Assembly (NCBI GenBank): GCA_017621295.1
Contig: JAGATI010000143.1
Span: forward strand, 1 to 16,222
Source: Clostridia bacterium
Lineage (GTDB): Bacteria; Bacillota_A; Clostridia; TANB77; CAG-508
Direction of reading: 5' to 3'
DNA length: 16,222 nucleotides
Of the stretch, positions 8,417-14,959 are shown piece after piece; positions within the stretch are counted from its first letter, which is position 1, and each line of letters opens with the position of its first letter. The notes beneath the pieces are model-generated. The model searched no databases and was not told where the DNA came from. It was given only the letters and a program-made list of their open reading frames with translations. A program made the translations under genes and the position numbers.

Positions 8417-9022
8417 TTATATTAAGTTTTTTTCGTATATAAATGCTTTCTCAATTGATATATTCCCTAATTTACCATATTCTTGATTTTTAACTATAGT
8501 TTCATAAATTTTTTTACATCCACAATTTTCATAAAATTTAAAATTGCATGATTCATCTGTTAATATTTGCAAATTTTTCATATTGTCTTTTTTTGCTAGG
8601 TTAAATACTTCAAGTAATAATTTTTTTCCAATGCTTTTTCCTCTATAATTTTTATCAACTAGCAATATAGAAACTTCTCCATCAAAATAATTTTCTAATT
8701 CTTTTGGCAGATAATCATAATTGTTTTCATATTGTTTTAATGCATTCAAATCTTTAATATTTTTACTTTTGTATAATTTATTTTTAACAATCGTGTAAAA
8801 TCTCTTTTTAAATAAATGTTTTTTAGAATTGTTCCTTGAATATCCACAAAATCCAACTAATTTTCTTCCGTCTTTGTAACTAACAATTTTTTCGCTTTCT
8901 TCTAAGATTGTAAATAAATATATCCAAGCACAAATATTACCTGTTGCACCACATTCCTTTTTACCTAAATTCCATTCATTTGCTAAAAGTTTTACTGCTT
9001 GTTTCATTTCTGAATAATACAT
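8417..9022 (-). CDS. GNAT family N-acetyltransferase
   Basis: A 201-aa protein, probably transferring an acetyl group from acetyl-CoA to an unknown amine. Motif A is clear: VSILLVDKNYRGKSIGKKLL (about 117-136), with the RGKSIGKK pyrophosphate-binding loop, followed by the LQILTDESCNFKFYENCGCKK segment (about 151-171) that forms the usual GNAT end. GGAGG precedes ATG 9022 by 6 nt. It has its own promoter and terminator inside the mobile element, so it is best seen as cargo. The N-terminal half (ECGATGNICAW) suggests a family often found in Firmicutes resistance or detoxification loci, but the substrate cannot be read from the sequence. Confidence 0.85.
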   Translation of the reverse strand: MYYSEMKQAVKLLANEWNLGKKECGATGNICAWIYLFTILEESEKIVSYKDGRKLVGFCGYSRNNSKKHLFKKRFYTIVKNKLYKSKNIKDLNALKQYENNYDYLPKELENYFDGEVSILLVDKNYRGKSIGKKLLLEVFNLAKKDNMKNLQILTDESCNFKFYENCGCKKIYETIVKNQEYGKLGNISIEKAFIYEKNLI

Positions 9023-9055
9023 TATATTCCTCCGATATTGCTATATTTTTTTCCT

Positions 9056-9084
9056 ATATTAGCATAAAAATAAATTTTTATCAA
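9056..9084 (-). promoter_or_regulatory. Promoter of the GNAT gene
   Basis: A -35 TTGATA (9084-9079), a 17-bp spacer and a -10 TAATAT (9061-9056) lie about 30 bp before the ribosome site and ATG 9022. Confidence 0.6.
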
Positions 9085-9117
9085 TTATATTACAATTTTT
9101 TACTTTGCATATCAAAA

Positions 9118-9145
9118 AAACTATATGCTTTTATACATATAGTTT
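9118..9145. terminator. Hairpin after the toxin-antitoxin operon (1)
   Basis: A perfect 10-bp stem, AAACTATATG (9118-9127) / CATATAGTTT (9136-9145), with an A-run on the left that is a T-run on the - strand. It is placed to end transcription before the GNAT promoter. Confidence 0.6.
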
Positions 9146-9199
9146 CATTTTCATATTTTTGCAACTTTTTGCTTTCACTTTTTTATAATTAGATTATCT

Positions 9200-9223
9200 A
9201 TGTGGTATGTTTTTCTACCACAT
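9200..9223. other. Hairpin after the toxin-antitoxin operon (2) in a gene-free stretch
   Basis: An 8-bp stem, ATGTGGTA (9200-9207) / TACCACAT (9216-9223), without a strong T-run. The wider gap (9085-9366) holds this hairpin and the one at 9118-9145. I see no ORF or other signal in 9224-9366. Confidence 0.4.
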
Positions 9224-9366
9224 TATTACTTAACTTTTTGCTAACAACGTTTATACATAGTTTTTCTAACACAATTTGTATTTTGTAGCCCTATTTTATA
9301 CTCATTTTTTTAGTTTGTCAAGACCTATTTGAAACTTTTTAGCAATCCAGGAGTGAATTGTATTCT

Positions 9367-10305
9367 TTACATTTGCCTATGTATCTTTTTTAAAACCTTT
9401 TTAACTTGGTCAATAGAAAATTTATATTTATCATTTAAAACATATTTATCTTGCATTTTTTCGAATTCTTTTATTAATGAATCATCAAAATCTAGTTTAA
9501 AATAATTAAAGTCTTTTATTTCTGTTTTTTCATCAATGCCACCAATTCGTACTTTTTCTTCTTGCCTTTTGTAATATATCAATTTATTTAATTCATCCTT
9601 ATCATTTAATAACTTCTGAATTTTATCGTTGTTAAATAATACTGATATATCATATAAATGCTTTGCTGTATCCATATACATATTTCTTATATAATAAAAC
9701 TCTGCTGCAAATATTTTATCTATAAACATTCTCTCTAATTTTATTATTTCAATTTCTATTTTTGTAATATCAAATTGCTCTTCTAAAATTTTCTTTTCTT
9801 TATCATTTGCAAGTTTATGTATTAAAGGCTCTATATAGTATTTTTCGGTTGGTTCGCTTACAGTAAAAGAAGTCGATTCTACTTGTATTTTTCCTGCTCT
9901 TTGCAAAGGTATTTCACTATCTTCATATATTGATGTATATTGGTAAACTCCAGTAACACTACCTTTATTGTCTATACATTCATCTTTTATTAGTTTCAAG
10001 CCTTCTATTTCATAACCTAAAGCAGATTCTTTTAATCTTTTCTTGTTTCTTGTGTTAGATTCTTCTAGTAAAACTTTTACAGTTAGATCAATATCTTCTG
10101 AAAAACGATTCATTGTATCTAAAATTTTATATACTGCTGTACCACCTTTAAAATAGGCTTTTAAATAATCTTGTCTTTTAGATAATTCTTTAAGAATTAA
10201 ACATACATAATAGTCTTTCTCTATTATGTCCTTATCTATATTTTCTCTCTCTTTAATAATTTCTATAAAATTTTCAAATTCGAATTTATTTAAATGTAGT
10301 AACAT
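9367..10305 (-). CDS. AbiEii-type nucleotidyltransferase toxin (type IV toxin-antitoxin)
   Basis: A 312-aa protein of the AbiEii/MenT nucleotidyltransferase family. The DNA-polymerase-beta-like signature is present: YFKGGTAVYKIL (GGT at 54-56) followed by SEDIDLTV (Ser69, Asp71, Asp73) as metal-binding residues. A later block KLERMFIDKIFAAEFYY and KHLYDI (about 190-220) match the downstream family motifs. Characterised relatives transfer nucleotides, in some cases onto tRNA, and halt growth until balanced by their partner; some give abortive phage defence. The ATG is 8 nt past the antitoxin stop, and the ribosome site TAGGAG overlaps that stop, so translation is probably coupled. Its role here is likely element maintenance and/or phage defence. 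Confidence 0.88.
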   Translation of the reverse strand: MLLHLNKFEFENFIEIIKERENIDKDIIEKDYYVCLILKELSKRQDYLKAYFKGGTAVYKILDTMNRFSEDIDLTVKVLLEESNTRNKKRLKESALGYEIEGLKLIKDECIDNKGSVTGVYQYTSIYEDSEIPLQRAGKIQVESTSFTVSEPTEKYYIEPLIHKLANDKEKKILEEQFDITKIEIEIIKLERMFIDKIFAAEFYYIRNMYMDTAKHLYDISVLFNNDKIQKLLNDKDELNKLIYYKRQEEKVRIGGIDEKTEIKDFNYFKLDFDDSLIKEFEKMQDKYVLNDKYKFSIDQVKKVLKKIHRQM

Positions 10306-10313
10306 TATATCTC

Positions 10314-10961
10314 CTATCTTGCTAGTACAAATAATTTATCTAATACTTTTCTATTATTTGTTTCTCTAGCATATTTTATAATTTTTTCAAAATCTAATTT
10401 GCATTCTTCTATAATTCTATATAAAATTTCATCTGCATTTGGAGCTTCAATATGAATATTGTCTTTGTTATCTAAGATATCTATAAACTGCAAATATCTA
10501 TAATTTTCATTTGTTATTTCTATTTTTGGTTTTGTTATATAAGTTCTTAATCTTTCATCATATTGTTTATGATATTTACATTCATTTGTTACTATATCTG
10601 TTACATTTGGAACTAATGTTGTTAGCCCTAATTTATTAAATAATTTTGCACCTACTATATAACCTTTTATATTTCCATCTTTATCTTCCAAATATTTTAA
10701 TTTTCTTAATTTATTTGTATTTAATGGAACTTCGCCGAACATACTAATAATCGGTTTATAATATACTCCTTTATATTCTGCTTTTATAATACCTTCATTT
10801 TTTAGTCTATTTAAAATAACATTTATATTTTTTAATACACTTTCTTGTTTGTTATCTTTTTCGCATTGTTGTATAACATATTTTTTTATGTCTTCAATAA
10901 ATATTGGCTCATCTTTTGGATATTGTTCTATATATTCTAAAACTAATTTACAAATATTCAT
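10314..10961 (-). CDS. AbiEi-like / DUF6088 antitoxin
   Basis: A 215-aa partner of the downstream AbiEii toxin. The N-terminal part (about 1-70) looks like a winged helix (ILNRLKNEGIIKAEYKGVYY), the DNA-binding part of AbiEi-type antitoxins, followed by the DUF6088-like body with GAKLFNKLGLTT (about 104-115). In this family the antitoxin represses its own promoter through inverted repeats and opposes the toxin without stable binding. ATG 10961 has AAAGGAGGT 7 nt upstream. A consensus promoter and an inverted repeat lie immediately upstream, consistent with autoregulation. Family assignment rests on domain pattern and operon partner. Confidence 0.82.
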   Translation of the reverse strand: MNICKLVLEYIEQYPKDEPIFIEDIKKYVIQQCEKDNKQESVLKNINVILNRLKNEGIIKAEYKGVYYKPIISMFGEVPLNTNKLRKLKYLEDKDGNIKGYIVGAKLFNKLGLTTLVPNVTDIVTNECKYHKQYDERLRTYITKPKIEITNENYRYLQFIDILDNKDNIHIEAPNADEILYRIIEECKLDFEKIIKYARETNNRKVLDKLFVLAR

Positions 10962-10995
10962 GAGTTTTACCTCCTTTGTTATTATTTTGTAATAT

Positions 10996-11053
10996 TTATT
11001 ATATATTATATAATTTATAATAACATTATATTCGCTTTTTTAGAATTTGTCAA
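10996..11053 (-). promoter_or_regulatory. Consensus promoter and operator-like repeat of the toxin-antitoxin operon
   Basis: A perfect -35 TTGACA (11053-11048) and a perfect -10 TATAAT (11030-11025) have the ideal 17-bp spacer. An inverted repeat, TTATTATA (10996-11003) / TATAATAA (11016-11023), lies between the -10 and the ribosome site, where a repressor would block transcription. The promoter overlaps the 3' end of the frame-0 reading of the preceding gene. Confidence 0.75.
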
Positions 11054-11060
11054 TATTTTG

Positions 11061-11367
11061 CTATTTGTTTACACACTCTAGGATTAAATTTATTGCATCT
11101 GAAAATCCGTATTTTATAAAACTTTTCATTTTCATAAGAACCAGCAATATTTATTCTGTCTATATAACTATCTAAACTATCTCTGACTTTTTCTAGTTTA
11201 TTTGTATCACTAGATAATTCTTCGATTATATTAAATAATTTTTCATAAGTATCATTATCCTTTGTTAAATTTTCAATTTGCTTTTTGTCCTTTTCTGTTA
11301 ATACATATAAATTTGCTTCTCTACTTTCAAACAGATTATTCAAAACTCCTTTTTCAATTTTGCACAT
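11061..11367 (-). CDS. Small element protein of unknown function with +1 shift at CGG
   Basis: ATG 11367 has GGAGG 8 nt upstream. Frame 0 gives 105 aa to 11050 and its last 19 residues are an odd Arg/Cys-rich tail after CGG codon 87. Skipping the C at 11109 gives instead 101 aa ending GFSDAINLILECVNK, stop at 11061-11063. That is an amphipathic helix fitting the preceding ENEKFYKI, and I judge it much more protein-like. The body is acidic and helical (KDNDTYEKLFNIIEELSS, about 39-56), with no catalytic motif. Small proteins of this kind, ending in a Tyr-Gly-Phe helix, are common on clostridial elements, but I know of no function. The promoter shares a 14-bp box with that of the recombinase. 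Confidence 0.7.
11107..11109 (-). other. Candidate +1 recoding site 3 (ATA CGG A)
   Basis: Frame 0 reads TTT TAT AAA ATA CGG ATT TTC. Skipping the C at 11109 reads GGA TTT TCA GAT GCA. The site has the same CGGA context as the two recombinase sites, but lies in a different gene 3.2 kb away. Confidence 0.65.
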
Positions 11368-11399
11368 ATTTACTACCTCCAAATATAAAATTTACTGAT

Positions 11400-11428
11400 A
11401 GTATAACGTGCTCAATTTAATTTGTCAG
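11400..11428 (-). promoter_or_regulatory. Promoter of the small element gene with shared 14-bp box
   Basis: A -35 CTGACA (11428-11423), a 17-bp spacer and a -10 TATACT (11405-11400) overlap the end of the MobC-like gene. TTGAGCACGTTATA (11415-11402) is identical to the box in the recombinase promoter and in the same register to the -10. Confidence 0.55.
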
Positions 11429-11831
11429 CCCTTTTATTTAATTTTCTGTGATTAACCTGTTGCCATACATTCAGGTCTAATTTTTTATCAATTAGCTTTA
11501 TCATCTCTTTTTGATTCTTTAAAATCTCAAGCATTTTAAATTTTAGTTCTTCCCTTTCATATTTATCAATTTGCGTCGCAAATATTGCAATATGTTTTAT
11601 ACTTTTGTACATTTCTTTTAATATCTGTGTATTATCTGAATATGCTTTTAAGATTTCATTTTTTCCTATTAAGTCAACATTAGTTACCTTTTCATAAATT
11701 GCAGAATCTCTTATATATTTAGATAATCGTTTATATCCATAATATTCTGCCTTTGCTTTTATTAAAATCTTTTCTTCTTCTGATACTCTTGCTTTTATCA
11801 TTTCTCTTCTATTATCTGGATTTAATTCCAT
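11412..11831 (-). CDS. MobC/NikA-like ribbon-helix-helix mobilisation protein
   Basis: A 139-aa protein resembling relaxosome accessory proteins that bind oriT and help a relaxase nick it. The N-terminal IKARVSEEEKILIKAKAEYYG (about 11-31) followed by YIRDSAIYEK is the ribbon-helix-helix pattern of MobC-type proteins. The rest is a helical, lysine-rich tail with QVNHRKLNKRADKLN at the end. ATG 11831 is preferred over the in-frame GTG 11837 because AAAGGAG is 9 nt from the ATG but only 3 nt from the GTG. It lies directly downstream of the hairpin-rich patch at 11881-12030, which would be its natural target. No relaxase is encoded, so a helper element would have to supply it. Confidence 0.75.
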   Translation of the reverse strand: MELNPDNRREMIKARVSEEEKILIKAKAEYYGYKRLSKYIRDSAIYEKVTNVDLIGKNEILKAYSDNTQILKEMYKSIKHIAIFATQIDKYEREELKFKMLEILKNQKEMIKLIDKKLDLNVWQQVNHRKLNKRADKLN

Positions 11832-11861
11832 AATCACTCACTCCTTTATCTTTTTATTCAT

Positions 11862-11890
11862 ATTTAATTTCTACACTATAAAAATATCAA
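11862..11890 (-). promoter_or_regulatory. Possible promoter of the MobC-like gene
   Basis: A -35 TTGATA (11890-11885) and a weak -10 TTAAAT (11867-11862) have a 17-bp spacer. The -35 lies in one arm of an imperfect inverted repeat (arms near 11881-11890 and 11908-11917), so the MobC-like protein could autoregulate. Confidence 0.4.
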
Positions 11891-12043
11891 TATTAGCAAA
11901 GCTACATTTGATATTTTATAGCAAAGAATTTTGCTCCGAATATTGTGGCATTTTTTAATGCCCAATATTCGCCGGCTTGGTCCTGTGGACCACAAATTGC
12001 CGTTTAGGAGAAAATCTCCTAATACCTTTTTAGCCCGCTGGGA
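11881..12043. other. Hairpin-rich, GC-richer patch: candidate oriT or replication origin
   Basis: Several dyads are packed together. There is an imperfect repeat (AAAATATCAA 11881-11890 / TTGATATTTT 11908-11917). A strong hairpin at 11938-11970 has GAATATTG/CAATATTC continued by GGCATT/AATGCC with one bulged T. TGGTCC/GGACCA spans 11978-11992, and TTAGGAGA/TCTCCTAA spans 12004-12022. A CCCGCTGGG stretch (12034-12042) follows. The GC content is clearly above the surrounding DNA and no ORF fits. The position between a MobC-like gene and an HTH_36 replication-type gene suggests an origin of transfer; a replication origin is the alternative. I recognise no specific nic sequence. Confidence 0.55.
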
Positions 12044-12098
12044 GAAAAACATTGATTCAAAATTTTATATTTTTTCATAAAATTCACTTGTCCTTTCT

Positions 12099-12572
12099 TT
12101 ATAAATTTGCATATAAACTGTTTAAAAATTCTTCTGAATATTTTCTTTGATCTGTATAATTTGAATAACTCTTTTTATTAATTTTAATATTATCTCTTAT
12201 ATTATTATCTTCCACTTTTTGATAGATAGCCTGTCCATTTTTTGATTGATACTGGTATCCATTATTTAATGGATATGGTACATCATTTATATAAATTTTT
12301 CTTTGAATAATTTGTTTATTTTCATTTCTAATTAGTTCGACAATAATGAAATTTCTATCTTTTAAATCTGAAATCCAACTTGAAATTGTTTTAGGATTTA
12401 CACCTAACTTTTCAGCTAGATATTTATTTGTTGCGAAACAATATCCTTCTTTACAAGCAAGTGATGTTATAATTGCATATAACAATTTTTCATTTGCTTT
12501 TAGTTCTTTATTGTATAAAATTGTTGTTGGAATTACTGAATAGTACCCAACATTATCTTGATTTTCTTTCAT
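12099..12572 (-). CDS. HTH_36-domain protein, replication-initiator-like
   Basis: A 157-aa protein whose first two thirds (YYSVIPTTILYNKELKANEK through NPKTISSWISDLKDRNFI, about 9-80) match the winged-helix HTH_36 pattern found in phage replisome organisers and in RepA-like proteins of clostridial integrative elements. The C-terminal 60 residues are polar and low-complexity, and the domain that often recruits a helicase loader is not evident. ATG 12572 has TGGAG 8 nt upstream; a GTG at 12581 is too close to the ribosome site. It sits upstream of the hairpin-rich patch and the MobC-like gene. It may bind that region to start replication of the excised circle or act as a regulator; the sequence does not decide. 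Confidence 0.7.
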   Translation of the reverse strand: MKENQDNVGYYSVIPTTILYNKELKANEKLLYAIITSLACKEGYCFATNKYLAEKLGVNPKTISSWISDLKDRNFIIVELIRNENKQIIQRKIYINDVPYPLNNGYQYQSKNGQAIYQKVEDNNIRDNIKINKKSYSNYTDQRKYSEEFLNSLYANL

Positions 12573-12607
12573 TTTAATCACTCCAATTCCAACAGTAAAA
12601 ATCCAAT

Positions 12608-12647
12608 AAAAAAAACAGAATACTTCAATCGATTTGAAATACTCTGT
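12608..12647 (-). terminator. Terminator just inside the right end, facing the element
   Basis: The arms 12615-12628 and 12634-12647 match at 12 of 14 positions. On the - strand an eight-T run follows (A-run 12608-12615 on +). It would stop antisense transcription entering from the right flank, mirroring the terminator at the left end. Confidence 0.6.
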
Positions 12648-12686
12648 AATATAGATGATTACTGCATTTTATTAAATTTTTATAGT

Positions 12687-12724
12687 GGTTGGTATATTTT
12701 TAATACCACAGGTGTGGATTTAAA
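12687..12724. repeat. attR: element-side arm plus 15-bp core direct repeat
   Basis: The arm from 12687 (GGTTGGTA) to 12710 is the inverted partner of 6213-6236, matching at 20 of 24 positions. The core at 12710-12724 equals that at 6210-6224. Confidence 0.92.
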
Positions 12725-13172
12725 TTTACAATTTCCAGCAAGGTGGGAAGAAGCAAGAGAAATAAAATATTCAGAAGGTTTTACAACTCCTGCCCCACGT
12801 GATTATGTAGGATTAGCACCACTTACACAACCAGAGCCTATAGCTTTATATAATTTTACTAATGTCAATAATTTTAGACTTACAATTTCATATCATACAC
12901 AAGGAAAAGAAATATATTGGAGATTTTTAGATTTTTTACCAGAAGATTCATTAGAAATAGCAAGAGAGTTTTCTAAAGTTTCTGGTTATACCTTAAGCGA
13001 AACTCCATATCGTTCGTCATTTGCAGGCTATAGAGATTGGTTTATACAAGACTTTAATAGACCAGGTTTTACTATAGAAGCAGGAGAAGGAGTAAGTCCA
13101 CTTCCAATTTCTCAGTTTGATACAATATATGCAGATAATGAAGGAATATTGGTTTTAGGAATGGTTCTTTGA
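12711..13172 (+). pseudogene. 3' part of the interrupted M14 DAP-peptidase gene
   Basis: This fragment starts with the GVDLNLQFPARWEEA motif and contains the rest of the M14 catalytic domain: the third zinc ligand in SYHTQG (His333 of the restored protein), PxRDYVG-type motifs, and the catalytic Glu in FTIEAGEGVSP (Glu394). Numbering assumes direct joining to codon 271 of the 5' part. The frame is open into element sequence as far as 12558 (a TTG), which adds an unrelated hydrophobic stretch and no credible ribosome site, so I treat expression of this part alone as unlikely. Apart from the insertion the gene shows no decay, indicating a recent or reversible event. Confidence 0.92.
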
Positions 13173-13174
13173 AA

Positions 13175-13201
13175 GATTAGAAAGAGATTAGAAAGAGATT
13201 A
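13175..13201. repeat. 11-bp tandem repeat after the M14 gene
   Basis: GATTAGAAAGA is repeated twice and then starts a third copy (13175-13201), immediately after the TGA stop. No function is evident. Confidence 0.6.
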
Positions 13202-13253
13202 TAACGTTATTGTGATTATTATTTAATTAGTTTCACTATATTATAGGAAAGAG

Positions 13254-13311
13254 AAAAGATGAGATTTTTACAATTTAATTATTAAAATTTGTAAAAAAGC
13301 CTCATCTTTTT
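13254..13311 (+). terminator. Terminator of the M14 gene
   Basis: The arms AAAAGATGAG (13254-13263) and CTCATCTTTT (13301-13310) enclose a second pairing segment (TTTTTACAA / TTGTAAAAA), and the right arm ends in a T-run. It is in place for the uninterrupted peptidase transcript. Confidence 0.75.
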
Positions 13312-13424
13312 ACAATGATTATAATATTGTATTCATTAAAATAATAAGGGAATAATAAAAGTATGGTAAAATTATATTATGAGTGATATAATGAGCGTAA
13401 CAAAATTAGAAAGGAGTTTTTTAT

Positions 13425-14840
13425 ATGCAAGAAACAAAAAGTGAGGGAAAGATATTACAAGAAAAATTATTTAATGAAAAAGAAAATGGATGGAAAGGTA
13501 TAACAGAAAATAGAAAAGAAGATATATTTGCATATTGCGATAAATATATAAGCTTTTTAAATAAGGGGAAAACTGAAAGAGAAATTGTAATAGAAGCAAA
13601 AAAGATTGCAGATGAACATGGATTTAAAGATATAAGCGAATATGAAACATTAAAACCAGGAGATAAGGTTTATTATATTAATCGTGGTAAAAGTATGTAC
13701 CTTGCAGTAATTGGTGAAGATAATATAGAAAACGGAATGAATATTATAGGTGCACATGGTGATTCTCCAAGATTAGATTTAAAACCAAATCCTATATATG
13801 AAGATACTGGTTTTGCGTACTTTAAAACACATTATTATGGAGGAATTAAAAAATATCAATGGACTACTATTCCACTTGCAATTCATGGAGTTATTGTAAA
13901 GGCAAATGGAGAGAAAATTAATATATGTATTGGAGAAGATGAGGAAGACCCTATTTTCACAATTACAGATTTATTACCACATCTTGCACAAGAGCAAATG
14001 GAAAAGAAACTAAAAGAAGGAATTAAAGGGGAAGATTTAAACCTTTTAATAGGAAGTATTCCTTATAATTCAGAAGATGTTACTGAAAAAGTAAAATTAA
14101 ATATTTTAAATATCTTAAACGAAAAATATGGAATAACAGAAGTTGACTTTTTGAGTTCAGAAATAGAATTAGTTCCAGCTTTTAAAGCAAGAAGTATGGG
14201 ATTTGATAAGGGACTAGTTGCTGCATATGGTCAAGATGATAAGATATGTGTTTATACATCTTTAACAGCATTAATGGAAATAGAAAAAACAAATAAGACA
14301 GCAGTTTGTATAATATCAGACAAAGAAGAAATAGGAAGTATGGGAAATACAGGAATGGAATCACATGTGTTTGATACATTTATTTCAGATATATTAAATA
14401 AATTAAACTGCAATAGACCAAATTTATTAGAAAAAGTATTTTGCAATTCTAAGATGTTATCTGCAGATGTTGATGCGGGACTAGACCCAATATATGCATC
14501 TGTATCTGAAAAAAATAATGCATCTTATTTAGGAAGAGGAATAGGAATTAGTAAATACACAGGTTCAAGAGGAAAATCTGGTGGATCTGATGCTAATGCA
14601 GAATTTGTAGCATATGTTAGAAATGTATTTGAAAAAAATGATGTTAGATACCAAATAGCAGAACTTGGCAGAGTAGATGTTGGAGGTGGAGGAACCATTG
14701 CATATATTTTAGCCAATAAAGGTATTGATGTAATTGATTGTGGTGTTCCAGTTTTATCTATGCATGCACCATATGAGGTAACAAGTAAATTTGATGTATA
14801 TGAAGCTTTTAGAGGATATAAGGCTTTTTGGAATGAATAA
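13425..14840 (+). CDS. M18 family aminopeptidase
   Basis: A cytoplasmic zinc aminopeptidase of 471 aa that removes N-terminal residues from peptides (M18 members often prefer acidic residues). The co-catalytic metal site can be followed: GAHGDSPRLDLKP (His111, Asp113), AYGQDDK (Asp271), DKEEIGS (Glu301, Glu302), SADVDAG (Asp348) and LSMHAPYE (His447). Length and motif order are normal. The SADVDAGLDPIY segment differs from the usual SADxAHAxHPNY, which I take as a clostridial variant and not damage. AAAGGAG precedes ATG 13425 by 8 nt, and a -10 TATAAT is at 13387-13392 without a clear -35. It stands alone between terminators, and no link to the interrupted peptidase is required. Confidence 0.9.
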   Translation: MQETKSEGKILQEKLFNEKENGWKGITENRKEDIFAYCDKYISFLNKGKTEREIVIEAKKIADEHGFKDISEYETLKPGDKVYYINRGKSMYLAVIGEDNIENGMNIIGAHGDSPRLDLKPNPIYEDTGFAYFKTHYYGGIKKYQWTTIPLAIHGVIVKANGEKINICIGEDEEDPIFTITDLLPHLAQEQMEKKLKEGIKGEDLNLLIGSIPYNSEDVTEKVKLNILNILNEKYGITEVDFLSSEIELVPAFKARSMGFDKGLVAAYGQDDKICVYTSLTALMEIEKTNKTAVCIISDKEEIGSMGNTGMESHVFDTFISDILNKLNCNRPNLLEKVFCNSKMLSADVDAGLDPIYASVSEKNNASYLGRGIGISKYTGSRGKSGGSDANAEFVAYVRNVFEKNDVRYQIAELGRVDVGGGGTIAYILANKGIDVIDCGVPVLSMHAPYEVTSKFDVYEAFRGYKAFWNE

Positions 14841-14858
14841 AAGATTGTAAAATTTAAG

Positions 14859-14919
14859 ATTACTTCTAATTTAGTAAAAACAGGTAAAAATGTGATTATT
14901 AAATTAGAAGTAATTTTTG
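14859..14919 (+). terminator. Terminator of the M18 gene
   Basis: A perfect 15-bp stem, ATTACTTCTAATTTA (14859-14873) / TAAATTAGAAGTAAT (14900-14914), is followed by a T-run. Confidence 0.85.
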
Positions 14920-14959
14920 TTTTTATATAAAAATTATTAGTGTAACAATACAAAATGAG

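Larger units (their letters stand above)
6211..12710. mobile_element. 6.5-kb integrative mobilisable element inserted in the M14 peptidase gene
   Basis: The ends are fixed by the 15-bp direct repeat, by the split M14 gene and by the reconstructed attP dyad. Gene order along the - strand from right to left is HTH_36 protein, hairpin-rich patch, MobC-like protein, small protein, AbiEi/AbiEii pair, GNAT, tiny ORF and large serine recombinase at the left end. All element genes oppose the host peptidase gene. No relaxase or conjugation ATPase is encoded, so transfer would need a helper. Strong hairpins lie just inside both ends. The toxin-antitoxin pair may stabilise the element, and the acetyltransferase is probably cargo. 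Confidence 0.92.

Noticed and set aside
9118..9223. Start of a CRISPR array or repeat cluster
   Set aside because: The two hairpins have different sequences and no regular repeats or spacers.
12558..13172. A 204-codon open frame starting in the element and running into the M14 3' part
   Set aside because: The first 51 codons are element end and terminator sequence starting at a TTG without a convincing ribosome site. It is a chance fusion, so I annotate only the native part from 12711.
14182..14953. Open frames on the - strand opposite the M18 aminopeptidase
   Set aside because: They are shadows of a well-conserved + strand gene with no ribosome sites or recognisable motifs.
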